Shown here in pieces: positions 1 to 7,279 of a stretch of DNA of 11,678 bases. The DNA is from Coemansia sp. RSA 922 (lineage: Eukaryota; Kickxellomycota; Kickxellomycetes; Kickxellales; Kickxellaceae): assembly GCA_027577415.1 (NCBI GenBank), contig JANBQS010000806.1, forward strand, positions 1 to 11,678, read 5' to 3'. The notes under the pieces are model-generated. The model did not search any database, was not told where the DNA came from, and worked only from the letters and a program-made list of their open reading frames with translations. The translations under genes were made by a program, and so were the position numbers. The stretch's first letter is position 1; each line of letters begins with the position of its first letter.

Positions 1-165
1 AACCAGATATTAGATATAAAAGGGGTAAAGAAAGAGGCAAGCAATGACGAATATAAAGTAGCACAAAAGCACTCCCAGCAACACGAGAGATGAGAAGTTG
101 GAATCTGGTCTCTGTGTACTTTTTTGACAAAGCCCCAGTACAAAAAAAAAAAATAAAGACTACAA

Positions 166-171
166 CACGTG
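166..171. promoter_or_regulatory. E-box CACGTG, in GTCACGTG context on the minus strand
   Basis: The sequence CACGTGAC, read on the other strand, is GTCACGTG. This matches the RTCACGTG core bound in yeasts by the bHLH factor Cbf1, which works with Met4 on sulfur-metabolism genes. It lies 77 bp before the GGT start codon, and GGT opens glutathione catabolism, so a sulfur-control site is plausible. A 6-bp match occurs by chance fairly often, and no regulator is visible in this window. Confidence 0.35.
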
Positions 172-195
172 ACGAAACAAGCGTTGGCTCGGGCG

Positions 196-266
196 ATGGC
201 TGGCTGGCTGGCTCACTGACGCCAGACCGGACTCACATGACGCAAGCATGCCGCTATCACGGATAA
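196..266 (+). other. Two upstream short ORFs before the GGT start
   Basis: ATG at 196 opens a 7-codon frame ending at TGA 217-219. ATG at 237 opens a 9-codon frame ending at TAA 264-266. The second frame is out of phase with GGT and overlaps its first ATG (248). If the mRNA starts upstream of 237, initiation at 248 would be partly blocked, and reinitiation at the in-frame ATG at 362 becomes possible. The frames matter only if they are transcribed, which the sequence does not show. Confidence 0.35.
197..212 (+). repeat. (TGGC)4 tetranucleotide microsatellite
   Basis: Four exact tandem TGGC units, followed by one extra T. They overlap the first upstream short ORF, where they encode alternating Gly/Trp/Leu/Ala. 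Slippage here could vary the short ORF length between strains. Confidence 0.8.
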
Positions 267-2321
267 AGCGCAAGGAGCGGCCAGTTCGAAAGATACCAGG
301 TTCTCTTCATCGCTTTTTATTTAGAACATATTTTGCTCCTTTTATTCTGTTGCTAGTATTAATGGCCGTGCCTACACCCAGTCGCGGCGTGGAGCCACAT
401 AGTGGCGACGTTTCGACTGCGCTTTTGGTCGACGACCTGATCTCTGACAGCGAACTTGGCTCCCCACCAGCCCACTTTTTATCTCGCAAGCGCCAGAGCC
501 GACTGCTGAGCATCGGCGCTGTATCGCTCCTGCTTACAGCCTTTATTGGTGGTCTGCTTGTTGTAGCCTCCGCCCGCAGATGTAAGCATTGTGCAGCATA
601 AGCAACCACCCCGCCATGCAGCGGTTGAATAGGGCCCTGCCTGGGGGTGCTATTGCGTTTCGCACTACTGTTATGTTTACTAACTCTCCAATGGCAAAAA
701 TATAGGCACTGAGGGTACTTCGACTCTTATTTCCGCGAAGCACGGCGCCGTCGCTACCGACGAGCCCCGGTGCTCCGTCATCGGCGTCGATGTTCTGCGT
801 GAGGGAGGCAATGCCATCGACGCCGCAATAGCAAGCACGCTGTGTATTGGCCTGATGCAGGCTCACTCGTCGGGGATTGGCGGTGGTGGCTTTATGCTCG
901 TGCGGCCGCCAGGCGGCCAGAGTCCAGTTCTCATCGACTTTAGGGAGATGGCTGGCGGCGCTGCCACCGAAGACATGTTCATCAAGGATATCAAGAAGGC
1001 TCAGATCGGCGGTCTGGCAGTCGGAGTCCCTGGCGAGATTGCAGGCCTGTATAGCGCTCATAAGCGCTTTGGTAAGCTTCCGTGGCATCGGCTCTTTGAG
1101 CCGACTATCAGGCTGGCGAGGGATGGCTACGCATTGAACACCATTGTGTACAGCCAGCTGCTGACTATGGAGCAGCACATTCTGAGCTCGCCTGGATTCA
1201 ATACCACCTATACCGACGGCAAGGGCCACTTACTGAAGCCAGGCGACACTGTGCGCCGCCCTGAATTGGCTGATACGCTGGAAGCCATCGCGCGCAATGG
1301 CGCCAAGGCGTTTTACCAAGGCAGAATTGCTGCCAGCCTAGTCAAGGCAGTGCAGAGCAACGGCGGCATTCTAACTACGGATGACTTTGCCAACTACGCG
1401 GCCGTTGACCGTAAGCCTATTGAGACATATTATCATGGGCGCCGAGTAATCACAGGCGCGCCGCCAACTAGCGGTTCAGTTCTACTCAACATGCTAAACG
1501 TTGTAGAAGGATACACTCTCGCAATGGACGGGCCATCTGCCGTGAACTACCACCGCATTGTCGAGGCGATGAAGTTTGGCGCCGCTCAGCGCACATCGCT
1601 GGGAGACCCATCCTTCGTTGACGTTGTTGGTAATGTATCTAGGCAGATCAGCAAGCAGTTTGCGGGCGAGATCAGGGCCAACATCTCGGACACCCAGACC
1701 TATGATGTAGCGCACTACGATCCCGAGTACGATATCCTGAACAACCATGGAACGACGCATCTGTCGGTGCTTGACAAGGACGACATGGCCGTTGCTATTA
1801 CGTCGACGATAAACCTCGAGTTTGGATCACGCATTATGGACCCAGTTACGGGCGTCATCCTCAATGACCAGATGGACGACTTTAGCACCACGAACATGAC
1901 CAACAACTTTGGCTTGCGCCCGTCGCCCAATAACAAGATTGTTCCAGGCAAGCGGCCGCTGTCGTCGACATCTGCAACTATAGTCGAGCAAAACGGGCGC
2001 GTTGAGCTTGTTATTGGCGGCAGTGGCGGCAGCCGCATCCTGACAGCCGTGCTCCAAGTTATCATCAATGTCTTGGACTTTGGCCAGCGCCTAGACACTG
2101 CTATAGACAGCCCTCGCCTGCACCATCAGCTTTTGCCTCACCAGTTGGGCGTTGACCCCATGTTCCCCAGCTCACTGACCTCCGTCCTTGCCTCTTTTGG
2201 TCACAAAATTGTGCCGCTAAATCATGGCAACTCTGTGGTCCAGGCAGTACAGAAACTACCTGATGGCACAATACATGCCGTCAGCGACGCAAGGAAGCAC
2301 GGCGTTGCTGCTGGATACTAA
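248..2321 (+). CDS. GGT1: Gamma-glutamyltransferase (glutathione hydrolase), spliced, membrane-anchored
   Basis: Joining 248-581 to 706-2321 gives 649 residues. The enzyme removes the gamma-glutamyl group of glutathione or transfers it to amino acids or peptides. Like all members of this family it should mature by self-cleavage. The predicted nucleophile is the first Thr of GTTHLSV (about T461, codon 1752-1754), leaving a small subunit of 189 residues, the usual size. Also visible are the substrate-carboxylate Arg in DFREM (about R191), the SSGIGGGGFMLV segment, GGSGGSRI, and the typical C-terminus ending AAGY. A strong hydrophobic segment at about 86-107 after KRQSR fits a type II signal anchor. 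A second hydrophobic stretch (29-41) is odd: with both spanning the membrane, the catalytic domain would face the cytosol. Starting at the in-frame ATG 362 (611 residues) gives one anchor and the expected topology, but ATG 248 has the better context (A at -3). Function is certain; the start is not. Confidence 0.93.
582..705 (+). other. Intron of the gamma-glutamyltransferase gene (124 bp)
   Basis: Donor GTAAGC at 582, exact TACTAAC branch site at 678-684, acceptor TATAG ending at 705. Splicing restores a Cys codon split after its first base. It also adds the conserved GGT segment starting about CTEGTSTLISAKHGAVAT and continuing into REGGNAIDAAIAS, directly in frame with the downstream exon. 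Unspliced, the frame stops at 599-601. The protein-level continuity makes this intron secure. Confidence 0.95.
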
Positions 2322-2775
2322 TCATGTGTACTACTTGTGTGTATTTTTTATTGTCTCCTGCCGGCAAGATGAGATATGTGGCGTTTTAATCCATGTACTT
2401 AGTTGTGATTTTGTAGTGCTAATTAACGAAATACTTTCTAAATGTAAAATGTACACGAAGCCATAGTGCCCTGCATACAAAAGAAATAGTAAACATTTTT
2501 TAGCTGTCACAATTGCGGCGTATGTAATACATGATGTAGGATTTTAAAGTAACGGACCATTCCGCAAGTGCGTGTTGATACTGCTGCGGATAACCAGTAG
2601 CAAGAAAAAAGGTAGACTTTGGAGATGGCCTGTCAAGATATCCTATATACACCATGGGGTCATGAGCGCAGTTGTGCTATCTCTCGTTTGCATTCGCTAC
2701 ACCTACCTAAATCTTCTTTTTTTACCACCTAAAGACCTAGCTTTAAACAGCGCGTTATCGCATACAATACAAATA
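2322..2775. other. Intergenic, 454 bp: 3' region of GGT and promoter of small protein A
   Basis: AT-rich with no supportable gene. I see no canonical AATAAA downstream of the GGT stop. The right half holds TATATA (2644-2649) and a T7 tract (2717-2723). The frame of the next gene is open leftwards to 2572 and contains an in-frame ATG at 2662, but paralogue comparison places the real start at 2776. Confidence 0.6.
2644..2649 (+). promoter_or_regulatory. Probable TATA box of small secreted protein A
   Basis: TATATA, 132 bp before the ATG at 2776. A TATA-directed start about 30 bp downstream (near 2674) would fall after the in-frame ATG at 2662. It would make 2776 the first usable start, consistent with the paralogue alignment. 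Motif and spacing only; the transcription start is not visible. Confidence 0.4.
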
Positions 2776-3132
2776 ATGAAGCTCAACTCGCTTGTCTTTG
2801 TCGCGGCTCTTGGCCAGGCCACCGCTACCCTTGACCTCCTTTCGGGCAGGCCATTGTCCGAGGCTATCTTTGGTCTGAGCCAGCAGCAAGTGAAGAACGT
2901 CGACAACGCCGTTGCACGTGCTGAGAATAACGTCACAAACGTTATTCTGGATCTATACACAATGATCTCAAGGAATCTGAACAAGGTTATCACTGAGATT
3001 AACAAGAGCAGCGGACCCGCCATTAATGATGCCTCGACCTCCGTGCACAAGGCCATGACTCCCGAGATTAGGCAAAAGGTTAAGAAGGCCATTCAGTCGG
3101 TTGTGGACTCTACGCTCACTGCCCTTTTGTGA
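2776..3132 (+). CDS. Small secreted protein A (118 aa), paralogue of protein B
   Basis: I do not recognise a named family. The N-terminus MKLNSLVFVAALGQATA is a short secretory signal peptide, with cleavage likely near residue 17. The mature part has no cysteine, appears almost entirely alpha-helical by its residue pattern, and carries two N-glycosylation sequons (NVT 52-54, NKS 76-78). It aligns with the protein at 4229-4573. Residues 13-22 (GQATATLDLL) are identical, 30 of the first 50 positions match, and the C-terminus shares VHxAxTPExRxK. This protein has four extra residues in the middle. The start was chosen from that alignment rather than the longer open frame. By hand count about 65% of codons end in G or C, against about 86% in B, so lower expression is inferred. 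It could be a surface or extracellular effector-like protein, but nothing in the sequence shows a role. Confidence 0.8.
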   Translation: MKLNSLVFVAALGQATATLDLLSGRPLSEAIFGLSQQQVKNVDNAVARAENNVTNVILDLYTMISRNLNKVITEINKSSGPAINDASTSVHKAMTPEIRQKVKKAIQSVVDSTLTALL

Positions 3133-3626
3133 TTCAAACGCGAATCAGCCAGCATGGCTACTCTAAATCCAGCCTCGTAGCATTTATTTTTCATAGCACA
3201 AGCGCTTTAGTTAGACTTTGAAAATAATTATAATGCTAGAACTAATATAGAACCAGCTCGCGTAGCACTTGCATCAGCTGTTAGTAGTCTGGCTTTACAC
3301 AATCGTGCTATTAGGTATAATAGCCTTGTGAGTGACGTTTTTGGCTATCTGGTAAACTTTTTTTCAGCACTTTTCGTAGCCAAATTGCTAACGACCACAC
3401 CAGAAAGTTCAAGCCAAGCCGACATGCATCGGCACATGAATCAGAACACTCGGCAAGCCGACTAGCCGAATCCCTCTGGACACGGCTCATAGCATCGACT
3501 TGCCTAGATGTGCACGGCGTTTGAAACAAAGAATGTTGGCGCACGTCATGCAAGGCAAATGTCATTTTACTTGCCGAGAACCTCCGACTGCGCCGCGATT
3601 CTGAACAGCTAGAACCTAAATTACGT

Positions 3627-3667
3627 TTACGGCTGAACTACATGAGGGTCAGCTGTAGAAGCCGTAA
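3627..3667. repeat. Imperfect hairpin with 8-bp outer stem
   Basis: TTACGGCT (3627-3634) pairs with AGCCGTAA (3660-3667). Inside it CTAC (3637-3640) can pair with GTAG (3655-3658). It lies in the spacer far from any coding sequence. It could be a structured transcript element, a decayed mobile-element end, or chance. Confidence 0.5.
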
Positions 3668-3690
3668 CAGCCTAATAACTATACTAAGGC

Positions 3691-3700
3691 TGGCTAGCCA
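3691..3700. repeat. 10-bp perfect palindrome TGGCTAGCCA
   Basis: A self-complementary 10-mer 24 bp after the hairpin at 3627-3667. It is a possible dimer-protein binding site, with no supporting context. Confidence 0.45.
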
Positions 3701-4119
3701 CAACGCAGTTGGATGCTGTGGCGGCTAATGGGCTGAGTGCCACCAATATACACATGAGGTGGTTGGTACAGTAGCTCCGACAAGGCGACGGATTAGAACA
3801 GAGCAACTCTTAGACATGCTGGTCACAAGTTTAAAATTATTGGTAGATTTGGTGGCTTTATGCTTCGGTACAAGGCGTCATGGCAGCCACCGGTCTATGG
3901 AAATTATCGCGCGCATTTATTTGCTATCCTTGTATTGCATGGAATATGCACCATGGAGAATATAATGGCTTGAGACGTACATATTCTAAATTGTGCCTCA
4001 TATCGCCATATATTGCGCAACATGTCAAAAGCACAGCGCATCTTGTGCTTTATTCGTTTGTGCAGCTATTAGCTGAAACTACGTTTACTTTCAGGCGAAA
4101 GCAACCCTGAATAAAATAG

Positions 4120-4127
4120 TATAAAAG
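4120..4127 (+). promoter_or_regulatory. TATA box of small secreted protein B (TATAAAAG)
   Basis: A consensus TATAAAAG lies 109 bp before the ATG at 4229. It is followed by a T7 tract (4161-4167) and a C/T-rich leader with no ATG before the real start. This is the layout of a strongly expressed fungal gene and agrees with the strong codon bias of the coding sequence. Confidence 0.7.
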
Positions 4128-4228
4128 AGGCAGCCGCTTCACTGCCACTATCAAAAGGAATTTTTTTCTTACCCCTATACCAAACTCTCTCGTATTCCAT
4201 ACTCGACAGAACCACTTCCCACCTCACA

Positions 4229-4573
4229 ATGCAGTTCAAGACCCTCGCTCTCGTCGCCGCCATCGGCCAGGCCACCGCCACCCTCGACCTCCTGACCCAC
4301 TCTCAGCTCTCTGAGCGTCTGTTCGGTCTGTCCACCGAGCAGGTCAAGAACATTGACCGCGCTGTCCAGGAGGCTGCCGCACCCATTGCCCAGGTTGCCG
4401 GCCAAATCGTCCGCAACATGAGCGGCACCGGCGAGGAGATCCTCTCCACCAGCCAGAAGGTTGTCCGCCAGGCCGTCCAGGCCGTGCACGAGGCCCTGAC
4501 CCCTGAGGTCCGCGCCAAGATCCGCACTGGCGTCGCCAACGCTGTCAAGACCACCCTCGACACCTACGTCTAA
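4229..4573 (+). CDS. Small secreted protein B (114 aa), codon-optimised paralogue
   Basis: Function unknown; paralogue of the protein at 2776-3132. Signal peptide MQFKTLALVAAIGQATA, then a cysteine-free, helix-forming mature chain of about 97 residues, rich in Ala, Val, Gln and Lys/Arg, with one sequon (NMS 63-65). FGLSxxQVKN at 32-41 and the C-terminal block VHEALTPEVRAKIR are shared with A. The start is the first ATG after a good TATA box and has A at -3 (ACAATG). Third codon positions are about 86% G/C, mostly C, which is typical of very highly expressed fungal genes. That bias also leaves a long open antisense frame, which I regard as an artefact. Abundant secretion is inferred. A cell-surface, spore-coat or host-interaction role is possible but unsupported. 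Confidence 0.87.
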   Translation: MQFKTLALVAAIGQATATLDLLTHSQLSERLFGLSTEQVKNIDRAVQEAAAPIAQVAGQIVRNMSGTGEEILSTSQKVVRQAVQAVHEALTPEVRAKIRTGVANAVKTTLDTYV

Positions 4574-4952
4574 GCACTGAAGACCTCCCTCCCAGTCCAT
4601 CGTCCCTCCGGTGTATGCGCTGCTACTGCTACTGAATCCCCCTCTTTGTACGCAAATAACACTTACCTCTTTGCACCTCAAGATCCACGCTGGTGTACGC
4701 CCCCTCCTCACTGTATAGTCTATTGTTGTAATTAAGCGTAAACACGACCCGCCCCCCCAATTCACTGCGTGTAGGATAAAGCGGTCAGATCCTCAGAGTT
4801 GCTTTATATAATTTCTTGCCGTGTCCTAGTCGGCATATCGCCAAGTTTTGCTCTTTTTTATTTAGCCTGCTGTTCCTTGCTGTTCCCAAAGCCAAGCAGA
4901 TATAATAAAGAAAATTTAAGCGATCATATTGAAATAGAATGTTGTAAAAATT
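4574..4952. other. Convergent intergenic region with polyadenylation-like signals
   Basis: This 379-bp stretch separates the stop of protein B (+) from the stop of the decarboxylase (-). On the plus strand AATAAA occurs at 4904-4909. On the minus strand AATAAA (TTTATT as written) occurs at 4857-4862, about 90 bp after the decarboxylase stop. The two candidate 3' ends therefore cross over, so the transcripts may overlap. No gene is seen. Confidence 0.5.
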
Positions 4953-6446
4953 TTAGAGTTCAGCGATTACCCTTGAGGCCGACTCCTTGAGAACGTCCAA
5001 GACAAGGTCAACGTTCTTTTGAGTGCCGAAGGAGGACCCGATGGCGACACGCACAGCCACTACGCCCTTGAGCTGAGTGGAGAGCATGAACAAACGCCCG
5101 TCTTCATTACAATACGCGACCAGGTCAGTGTTAGCCTTGTTGAGGCTTTCGAGATTTGTATCCTGGTCGCTCTTAGCAATGGCGCTCGCCTTGAGACGAA
5201 AGACTACTAATCCAAAGACAGTAGGAGCCAGAATCTCAAACCGGCCATCAGCCAAAAGCTTCTCCTCAAGCCACTTGGCTTGTCTGACATGCTCGCGGAT
5301 ATGTGCGCGAATGCCCGACGCCCCGTACATGCGCAAAACAAACCACAGCTTGAGGGCTCGGAAGCGACGCCCAAGGGGCAGCTGCCAGTCGCGGTAGTTT
5401 TTGACAAACGAGGTGCTGTCTTCAGCAGGCGGGAAGTATTCGCGGTGAATACTTAGCGCGTTGACCAAGTGTGTCGAATCAGCTACCCACAGTGCCGAGC
5501 AGTCAAAGTTCGTCAACATCCATTTGTGCGCGTTGAAATTGAACGAGTCGGCGCGCTCGATGCCAGCTGCCAGCGGGCGGAACTCTGGGCAGACGAGAGC
5601 GGCGCCAGCATACGCAGCGTCGACATGGTTCCACATGTGCTCGGACTCTGCAACCTCTGCGATCCCGGGCAAGTCGTCGATGGCAGTCGTGTTGGTAGTG
5701 CCAAACGTCCCGCACACAAAGAATGGAATCAGGCCAGCAGCCTTGTCTGCTGCGATCGCTGCTTGTAGTGCCTGCTTGGTGAGGCGAAGGTCGTCGCCTG
5801 TTGACACGGTGTGTGTTTTGCAGCCAATGATGTTTGCTGCCTTTTGGCCCGCCGAGTGTGTTTGGTCCGAAAAGTAAGCAACAAACTTGTACCGCATCTT
5901 ATCGGCGTCATCCTCACTCAGTCCTTGCGCCTTCAGGCGCTCGAGCGCCTTTTCCCGGCCTGCAATCATGACCACAATGTGCGCCTCGCTGGCAGTACCC
6001 TGGATAACGCCACCGCCGGTGCCCTCTGTGCCATCGTCTTTTATGCCCATATAGCGCTTATCAAGGCCAACAAGCTTACCCAACCAGTCCATAACAACAG
6101 TCTCTAGCTCGGTAGCCGCCGGCGAGCAGATCCAGTTGAAACCGACAATGTTGAACATGGAGCTGTACATATCACCCAAGATCGCCGGAAATGAGCTGTT
6201 GCTTGGGAACCAGGCGAAAAAGTTCCCCGACTGCCAGTGGGTCATGCCTGGCATGATCTTGGTCTTTATGTCTGCCTGTATGTCCTCGAACGACTCGGGG
6301 TCCTCGGGTGCCTCGTTTGGCATGATCTTGTACAAGTAGCCAGGGCTAACGGCCGACAGAGGAGGAACGTTGTCCAAATTCTCGTAATAGTCTGCTATGG
6401 CGTCTACCACCTCCTTTCCACGCCTTCTGAACTCGTTGACATCCAT
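4953..6446 (-). CDS. Aromatic-L-amino-acid decarboxylase (PLP group II)
   Basis: A 497-residue, intron-free protein of normal length for the family, which decarboxylates aromatic amino acids (Trp, Tyr, Phe, DOPA, 5-hydroxy-Trp) to amines. The PLP-binding lysine is K308 in NFNAHKWML. D276 in HVDAAYAG should contact the cofactor nitrogen, and H197 in SDQTHSAG should stack on the ring. Counting back 13 residues from YRDWQLPLGRRFR, Y337 aligns with the catalytic-loop Tyr of animal enzymes (Y332 of human DDC). Together with H197 this predicts a true decarboxylase rather than an aldehyde synthase. The exact substrate is not determined. No targeting signal is visible, so it is probably cytosolic. 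The start has a good context (CACCATGG), and the N-terminus MDVNEFRRRGKEVVDAIADYY is typical. It diverges from the alpha-glucosidase and converges on small protein B; no pathway partner is adjacent. Confidence 0.94.
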   Translation of the reverse strand: MDVNEFRRRGKEVVDAIADYYENLDNVPPLSAVSPGYLYKIMPNEAPEDPESFEDIQADIKTKIMPGMTHWQSGNFFAWFPSNSSFPAILGDMYSSMFNIVGFNWICSPAATELETVVMDWLGKLVGLDKRYMGIKDDGTEGTGGGVIQGTASEAHIVVMIAGREKALERLKAQGLSEDDADKMRYKFVAYFSDQTHSAGQKAANIIGCKTHTVSTGDDLRLTKQALQAAIAADKAAGLIPFFVCGTFGTTNTTAIDDLPGIAEVAESEHMWNHVDAAYAGAALVCPEFRPLAAGIERADSFNFNAHKWMLTNFDCSALWVADSTHLVNALSIHREYFPPAEDSTSFVKNYRDWQLPLGRRFRALKLWFVLRMYGASGIRAHIREHVRQAKWLEEKLLADGRFEILAPTVFGLVVFRLKASAIAKSDQDTNLESLNKANTDLVAYCNEDGRLFMLSTQLKGVVAVRVAIGSSFGTQKNVDLVLDVLKESASRVIAEL

Positions 6447-6919
6447 GGTGCTGTAGTCGGTCTAGTACTGAACTTTGAAAAGCGAATATGAGCTGAGGCA
6501 ATACGATAGAGCTGAAATAGTGTAGAGAAAAAAAGAGAGCCGATAGTAACTTTGGTACAACCGACCTTTCAATCCCCACAGAAACTATTGAGTGGGCCAA
6601 ACTCTCGTTACACGCGATAAGCAGAGTCGTTGATCTACAATGCAGACGGACTTTAGTCGTGGTCCCACCTGCGGACCTATTTCAAGACAGCCGTTTTAAC
6701 TAACCGAGGCGTAGGTCTAGTAATTGTGTCTGCGGCATTCGTAGCCAACAGCACAAATCAATCACTGTTTGCAATAACAATGGCAACTATTGTAGCGCGT
6801 TCGTTTGTTGTTGCGCAATAGTGCGCATGTCACAAATAACTCGGAAGCAATGCGGATAGCGATCGCGCTGATCGAGTGTAATTGAGCGTGTGGGGGTGAT
6901 GTACTTAATACACCAACAC

Positions 6920-6931
6920 GCCCACGTGGGC
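6920..6931. promoter_or_regulatory. 12-bp perfect palindrome GCCCACGTGGGC with E-box core
   Basis: A fully self-complementary 12-mer centred on CACGTG, the core bound by bHLH and bHLH-ZIP dimers. It lies about 350 bp upstream of the glucosidase start and about 475 bp upstream of the decarboxylase start, so it could serve either gene. Perfect extension beyond the 6-bp core makes chance less likely than for a bare E-box. The regulator is unknown. Confidence 0.5.
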
Positions 6932-7198
6932 AGTATCAAGCAAAATATATGAAACGACGCAATATAAATTGAATGTTCATTTATGTGGTCTATCATCTTC
7001 TCCCCAACCCATGGTGAAAAAGTTGAATGAAGACTATATATATATTCGGATATGCCATGCCAACTTCTATCCGAGAACGCATGGGTGATGCAGGCGATCT
7101 CTGAGCTCTCACTAGCCAAATAGTACTTGTCCGCCTGCAGCCGCTTTGCCACATTTTGACAATGGGCGTCTTTTTGCAGTAGTAGTGCGACTACAGTT

Positions 7199-7268
7199 GT
7201 ATCTCTAAGCGAAGCTTTCTCTTTCTCTTGTGTGTGCTTTTCTTCATACTAAATCTTTTTGTTTATAG
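7199..7268 (+). other. Possible 5'-UTR intron of the alpha-glucosidase gene
   Basis: TACTAA at 7247-7252 followed 16 nt later by acceptor TTATAG (ending 7268) closely copies the branch and acceptor arrangement of the intron at 582-705. The donor is weak: GTATCT at 7199 or GTTGTA at 7196. The intron would lie entirely in the leader, because the first in-frame ATG is at 7280. It would not change the protein. Confidence 0.35.
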
Positions 7269-7279
7269 CTCGAGTGTCT

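Larger units (their letters stand above)
1..247 (+). promoter_or_regulatory. Upstream region of the gamma-glutamyltransferase gene
   Basis: No protein gene is supported here. Visible elements are a TATAAAAG box at 15-22, a 12-A run near 142-153, a CACGTG E-box at 166-171, four TGGC repeats at 197-212, and two short upstream reading frames (196-219 and 237-266). The TATA box lies about 230 bp before the first usable start codon. It would therefore imply a long leader that includes both short frames. Alternatively transcription starts further downstream without a TATA box. Promoter assignment is inferred from position only. Confidence 0.45.
3133..4119. other. Gene-poor spacer of about 1 kb between the paralogues
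   Basis: No supportable gene. The open frames here (for example 3311-3565 on the minus strand and 3759-3965 on the plus strand) are short, lack recognisable domains and do not resemble either paralogue. I saw no third, decayed copy of the small secreted gene, although I could not run an alignment. Short inverted repeats are present (3627-3667, 3691-3700, and a 9-bp CTCGGCAAG/CTTGCCGAG pair near 3449 and 3570). No target-site duplication or transposase remnant was found. Confidence 0.55.
6447..7279. promoter_or_regulatory. Divergent intergenic region, decarboxylase / alpha-glucosidase
   Basis: This 833-bp stretch must hold both promoters. On the glucosidase side there is a (TA)5T run at 7035-7045, a pyrimidine-rich leader (about 7207-7260), a 6-codon upstream ORF at 7162-7182, and a possible leader intron. 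In the centre are a 12-bp CACGTG palindrome (6920-6931) and GTGGGG (6890-6895), which fits the loose Mig1/CreA consensus for glucose repression. The open frame on the minus strand at 6787-7152 lacks an ATG start and any recognisable domain, so I do not call it a gene. Confidence 0.6.

Noticed and set aside
543..1229. 228-codon antisense frame over the GGT intron and second exon
   Set aside because: Shadow of a coding sequence whose plus-strand protein is unmistakable GGT, including catalytic motifs.
2572..2775. N-terminal extension of small protein A, including in-frame ATG at 2662
   Set aside because: The paralogue starts at the equivalent of 2776 with a signal peptide. The extension would bury that signal, and a TATA box at 2644 puts the likely transcription start after 2662.
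3311..3565. 84-codon minus-strand frame and neighbouring short plus-strand frames in the spacer
   Set aside because: No domain, signal peptide or resemblance to the paralogues; lengths are within chance expectation for this sequence.
4175..4765. 196-codon open frame on the minus strand, antisense to small protein B
   Set aside because: It is a by-product of the strong C-ending codon bias of the plus-strand gene, which removes antisense stops. The product is a low-complexity Gly/Leu/Asp-rich chain with no recognisable domain.
6787..7152. 121-codon open frame on the minus strand in the divergent promoter region
   Set aside because: It begins at GTG, not ATG; the first Met is far inside. No domain, no codon bias, and it occupies the expected promoter region.
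7259..7279. Extension of the alpha-glucosidase to TTG at 7259
   Set aside because: TTG is an unlikely start in a fungus, and the extension spoils a clean signal peptide that begins at ATG 7280.
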